Source: Phycisphaerae bacterium (GTDB lineage: Bacteria; Planctomycetota; Phycisphaerae; Phycisphaerales; SM1A02). From it: a stretch of DNA of 53,782 bases. The stretch lies in contig JAEUIU010000015.1 in the NCBI GenBank assembly GCA_016795065.1, positions 1 through 53,782 on the forward strand, written 5' to 3'. Of the stretch, positions 51,867 through 53,782 are shown in pieces (the first letter of the stretch is position 1; the number at the start of each line of letters is the position of its first letter). The notes beneath the pieces are model-generated. The model did not search any database, was not told where the DNA came from, and saw nothing but the letters and a program-made list of their open reading frames with translations. The position numbers were made by a program, and so were the translations under genes.

Positions 51867-53657
51867 ATGCTCAAGCGCACCCACCTTTGCGGTTCCCTTC
51901 GCCCCTCACACGTCGGTCAGAGCGTCGTTCTCTGCGGCTGGGTGAATACGTACCGCGATCAGGGGCGCGGCCTGATCTTCTGCGATCTCCGCGACCGCGA
52001 GGGCTTGGCCCAAGTGGTCTTCGATCTTGAGCAGGTTCCGCCCGAGGTCGTCGAAGCCAGCCGCGGTCTGCGACGTGAGGACGTCATTGCCGTCAAGGGC
52101 ATCGTCCGCGTGCGGGCCGGTGGCCCCAATCCCAAACTTGCCACCGGCGAGGTCGAACTCGTCGCCACCGAGCTCGAGGTCCTCAACAAGACCGACAACC
52201 CGCCGATTCTCCCTGACGAGTACGAGGCCGAGAAGATCAACGAGGAGATCCGCCTCAAGTATCGCTTCATCGATCTCCGCCGACCGCGGATGCAGTCGAT
52301 CCTGGCGACGCGTTCGAAGGTGACGAAGGCGGCTCGCGACTACTTCACCAAGAACGGCTTCCTCGAGATCGAGACGCCGCTCCTGATCCGTTCCACGCCG
52401 GAAGGCGCCCGCGACTTCATCGTGCCGGCCCGTCTCCACCCAGGGAAGTGGTACGCCCTGCCGCAGAGCCCGCAGCTCTTCAAGCAGATCCTGATGGTCG
52501 CCGGCTGCGACCGCTACATCCAGATCTGCAAGTGCTTGCGCGACGAAGATCCGCGTGCCGACCGCCAGGCCGAGTTCACCCAGATCGATCTGGAGATGAG
52601 TTTCGTCGAGCGCGAGGAGGTCATGCAGATGATGACCGGCTTCGTCCGCGAGCTCTGGTCGTCGATCTTCAGTTACGACATCGGCACCGTGCAGCGGATG
52701 ACCTGGCAGCACGCCATGGACCGCTACGGCATCGACCGCCCCGACACGCGCTACGGCCTCGAGATCGAGGATGTGAGCGACATCGCCGCCAAGACCGAGT
52801 TTGGCGTCTTCAAGGAAGCACTCGCGAAGTCGCGGCATGGCAGGAACGGCGTCGTCCGCGCGATCCGCGTGCCGGGCGGTGCGGAGAAGCTCACCCGCAA
52901 AATGACCGACGCCTACTCGGAGTGGGTCAAGACCTTCAAGGCCGGCGGCGTGCCGGTCGTGAAGATGACCGAGAAGGGCCTCGAGACGGGCATCGCGAAG
53001 TTCTTGGAGCCGGTGAAGGCGGAACTCATTGCAAAGCTCGGTCTCCAGGTCGGTGACGCGGTCCTCTTCGCGGCCGATCACTGGGATGTGGCGGCGAAGG
53101 CGCTGGGCGAACTCCGTCAGCGCGTCGCTCGCGAACTCAACATGATCCCCGAGGGCAAGTGGAACTTCCTGTGGGTCGTCGACTTCCCGATGTTCGAGTA
53201 CGACGACGAAGGCAAGCGCTGGGTCGCCCTGCACCACCCCTTCACCTCGCCAAACCCCGACCAGTTCGGGATCCTCGAGAGCGATCCGGGAGCATGCCTG
53301 AGCGCCGGCTACGACCTCGTCCTCAACGGCAGCGAAATCGCCGGCGGCTCGATCCGTATCCACCGCCAGGACGTCCAACAGAAGGTCTTCAACCTGATCG
53401 GCCTGACCGACGAACAGGCGAGGATCAAGTTCGGCTTCCTCTTGGACGCCCTCAAGTTCGGCGCCCCACCGCACGGCGGCATCGCCTTCGGCCTCGACCG
53501 CCTCGTGATGCACATCGTCGGGACCGACAACATCCGCGACGTCATCGCCTTCCCGAAGACCCAGTCCGGCGGCGACCTCATGACCGAGGCCCCGGGGCCG
53601 GTCGACGATGCCCAGCTCGTCGAACTGAACGTGCGGAGCACGGTGCCGGTCGTCTGA
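51867..53657 (+). CDS. aspS: aspartyl-tRNA synthetase
   Basis: 596 aa from ATG 51867, chosen because the conserved N-terminus 'MLKRTHLCGSLRPSHVGQ' starts there (ATG 51855 adds four residues). OB-fold anticodon-binding domain, then class II motifs: motif 2 in 'LRDEDPRADRQAEFTQID' and motif 3 in 'GGIAFGLDRLVM'. The GAD insertion domain typical of bacterial AspRS lies at about 310-430. It charges tRNA-Asp. In the anticodon loop-contact region 'YRDQG' has Gln where discriminating enzymes usually have Leu and non-discriminating ones His, so I cannot tell whether it also charges tRNA-Asn. No Shine-Dalgarno sequence is visible. Confidence 0.96.
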   Translation: MLKRTHLCGSLRPSHVGQSVVLCGWVNTYRDQGRGLIFCDLRDREGLAQVVFDLEQVPPEVVEASRGLRREDVIAVKGIVRVRAGGPNPKLATGEVELVATELEVLNKTDNPPILPDEYEAEKINEEIRLKYRFIDLRRPRMQSILATRSKVTKAARDYFTKNGFLEIETPLLIRSTPEGARDFIVPARLHPGKWYALPQSPQLFKQILMVAGCDRYIQICKCLRDEDPRADRQAEFTQIDLEMSFVEREEVMQMMTGFVRELWSSIFSYDIGTVQRMTWQHAMDRYGIDRPDTRYGLEIEDVSDIAAKTEFGVFKEALAKSRHGRNGVVRAIRVPGGAEKLTRKMTDAYSEWVKTFKAGGVPVVKMTEKGLETGIAKFLEPVKAELIAKLGLQVGDAVLFAADHWDVAAKALGELRQRVARELNMIPEGKWNFLWVVDFPMFEYDDEGKRWVALHHPFTSPNPDQFGILESDPGACLSAGYDLVLNGSEIAGGSIRIHRQDVQQKVFNLIGLTDEQARIKFGFLLDALKFGAPPHGGIAFGLDRLVMHIVGTDNIRDVIAFPKTQSGGDLMTEAPGPVDDAQLVELNVRSTVPVV

Positions 53658-53666
53658 CTGGGAGAG

Positions 53667-53722
53667 ATTCACCGCAGAGGGATTCACCGCAGTGGCGCGG
53701 AGGGCGCAGGGCCCGACGCAGA
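53667..53722 (+). repeat. CACCGCAG-type intergenic repeat
   Basis: ATTCACCGCAG occurs twice (53667-53677, 53682-53692) and is followed by degenerate GCGCGGAGG, GCGCAGGG and CGCAGAGG words. Similar CACCGCAGAGGCGCAGAG runs are scattered in intergenic DNA of many bacterial genomes, from memory. No coding potential. Confidence 0.5.
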
Positions 53723-53738
53723 GGCAAGTACAAAGGGT

Positions 53739-53767
53739 GGGAGCGCCGAAACGCTCCCCCCCGTTTT
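53739..53767 (+). terminator. probable aspS terminator
   Basis: GGGAGCG, loop CCGAAA, CGCTCCC, then CCCCGTTTT. The seven-bp stem is good; the T run begins late and is short. Confidence 0.6.
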
Positions 53768-53782
53768 ACGTCTCGGCGGCGG

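Noticed and set aside
51906..53687. 593-codon minus-strand frame opposite aspS
   Set aside because: Shadow of a conserved synthetase gene; composition is Asp/Val/Leu/Arg-biased without motifs.

Overview
The window is high-GC DNA that reads as a chromosomal segment of a planctomycete, most likely class Phycisphaerae. The evidence is the paired C-terminal EF-hand/dockerin-like motif ending in 'LLGAWG', very large secreted cysteine-rich calcium-binding proteins, a lipid A gene (lpxB) beside aspS, and planctomycete-style RpoB and RpoC. The taxonomic call is an inference from protein features; there is no rRNA in the window. No tRNA, rRNA, CRISPR array, transposase or phage gene was seen.

Layout. 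(1) 213-25455: three giant same-strand genes (2516, about 1912 and about 3687 aa) for secreted proteins, plus the decayed 3' end of a fourth paralogue, closed by a strong terminator. The first has lamin-tail, Ig-like, MopE-type and beta-helix domains between thrombospondin-type-3-like repeats. The second is an integrin-type propeller followed by two 14-blade RCC1-like arrays. The third has seven FG-GAP-type propeller segments. Genes 2 and 3 share a promoter-like element (TTGCGT-N17-AATACT). (2) 25530-34780: a repeat-rich intergenic stretch, then rpoB-rpoC with a doubled terminator hairpin. No ribosomal protein gene precedes rpoB. (3) 34814-41063: a minus-strand secreted protein with three C-type lectin domains, four copies of an eight-cysteine module and dockerin-like repeats; then on the plus strand an HtrA-type protease and a secreted PDZ protein that looks like a double pseudo-protease. 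(4) 41070-48575, minus strand: a complete branched-chain amino acid ABC transporter (livKHMGF) followed by three translationally coupled genes (an acidic unknown protein and two YkgJ-type cysteine-cluster proteins). LivG carries an apparent insertion of about 90 residues with two predicted membrane helices inside its ATPase domain. (5) 48797-53657: a membrane-anchored unknown protein, lpxB (minus) and aspS (plus).

How it may fit together. The giant proteins and the lectin share the dockerin-like tail motif and an oxidised, calcium-dependent architecture, so I infer they form the organism's surface or adhesion layer. The HtrA/pseudo-HtrA pair could provide envelope quality control. The remaining genes are housekeeping: transcription, amino acid uptake, lipid A synthesis and tRNA charging. 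The best candidates for something undescribed are the membrane-inserted LivG, the eight-cysteine module shared by the lectin and the third giant protein, and the pseudo-protease partner of HtrA.
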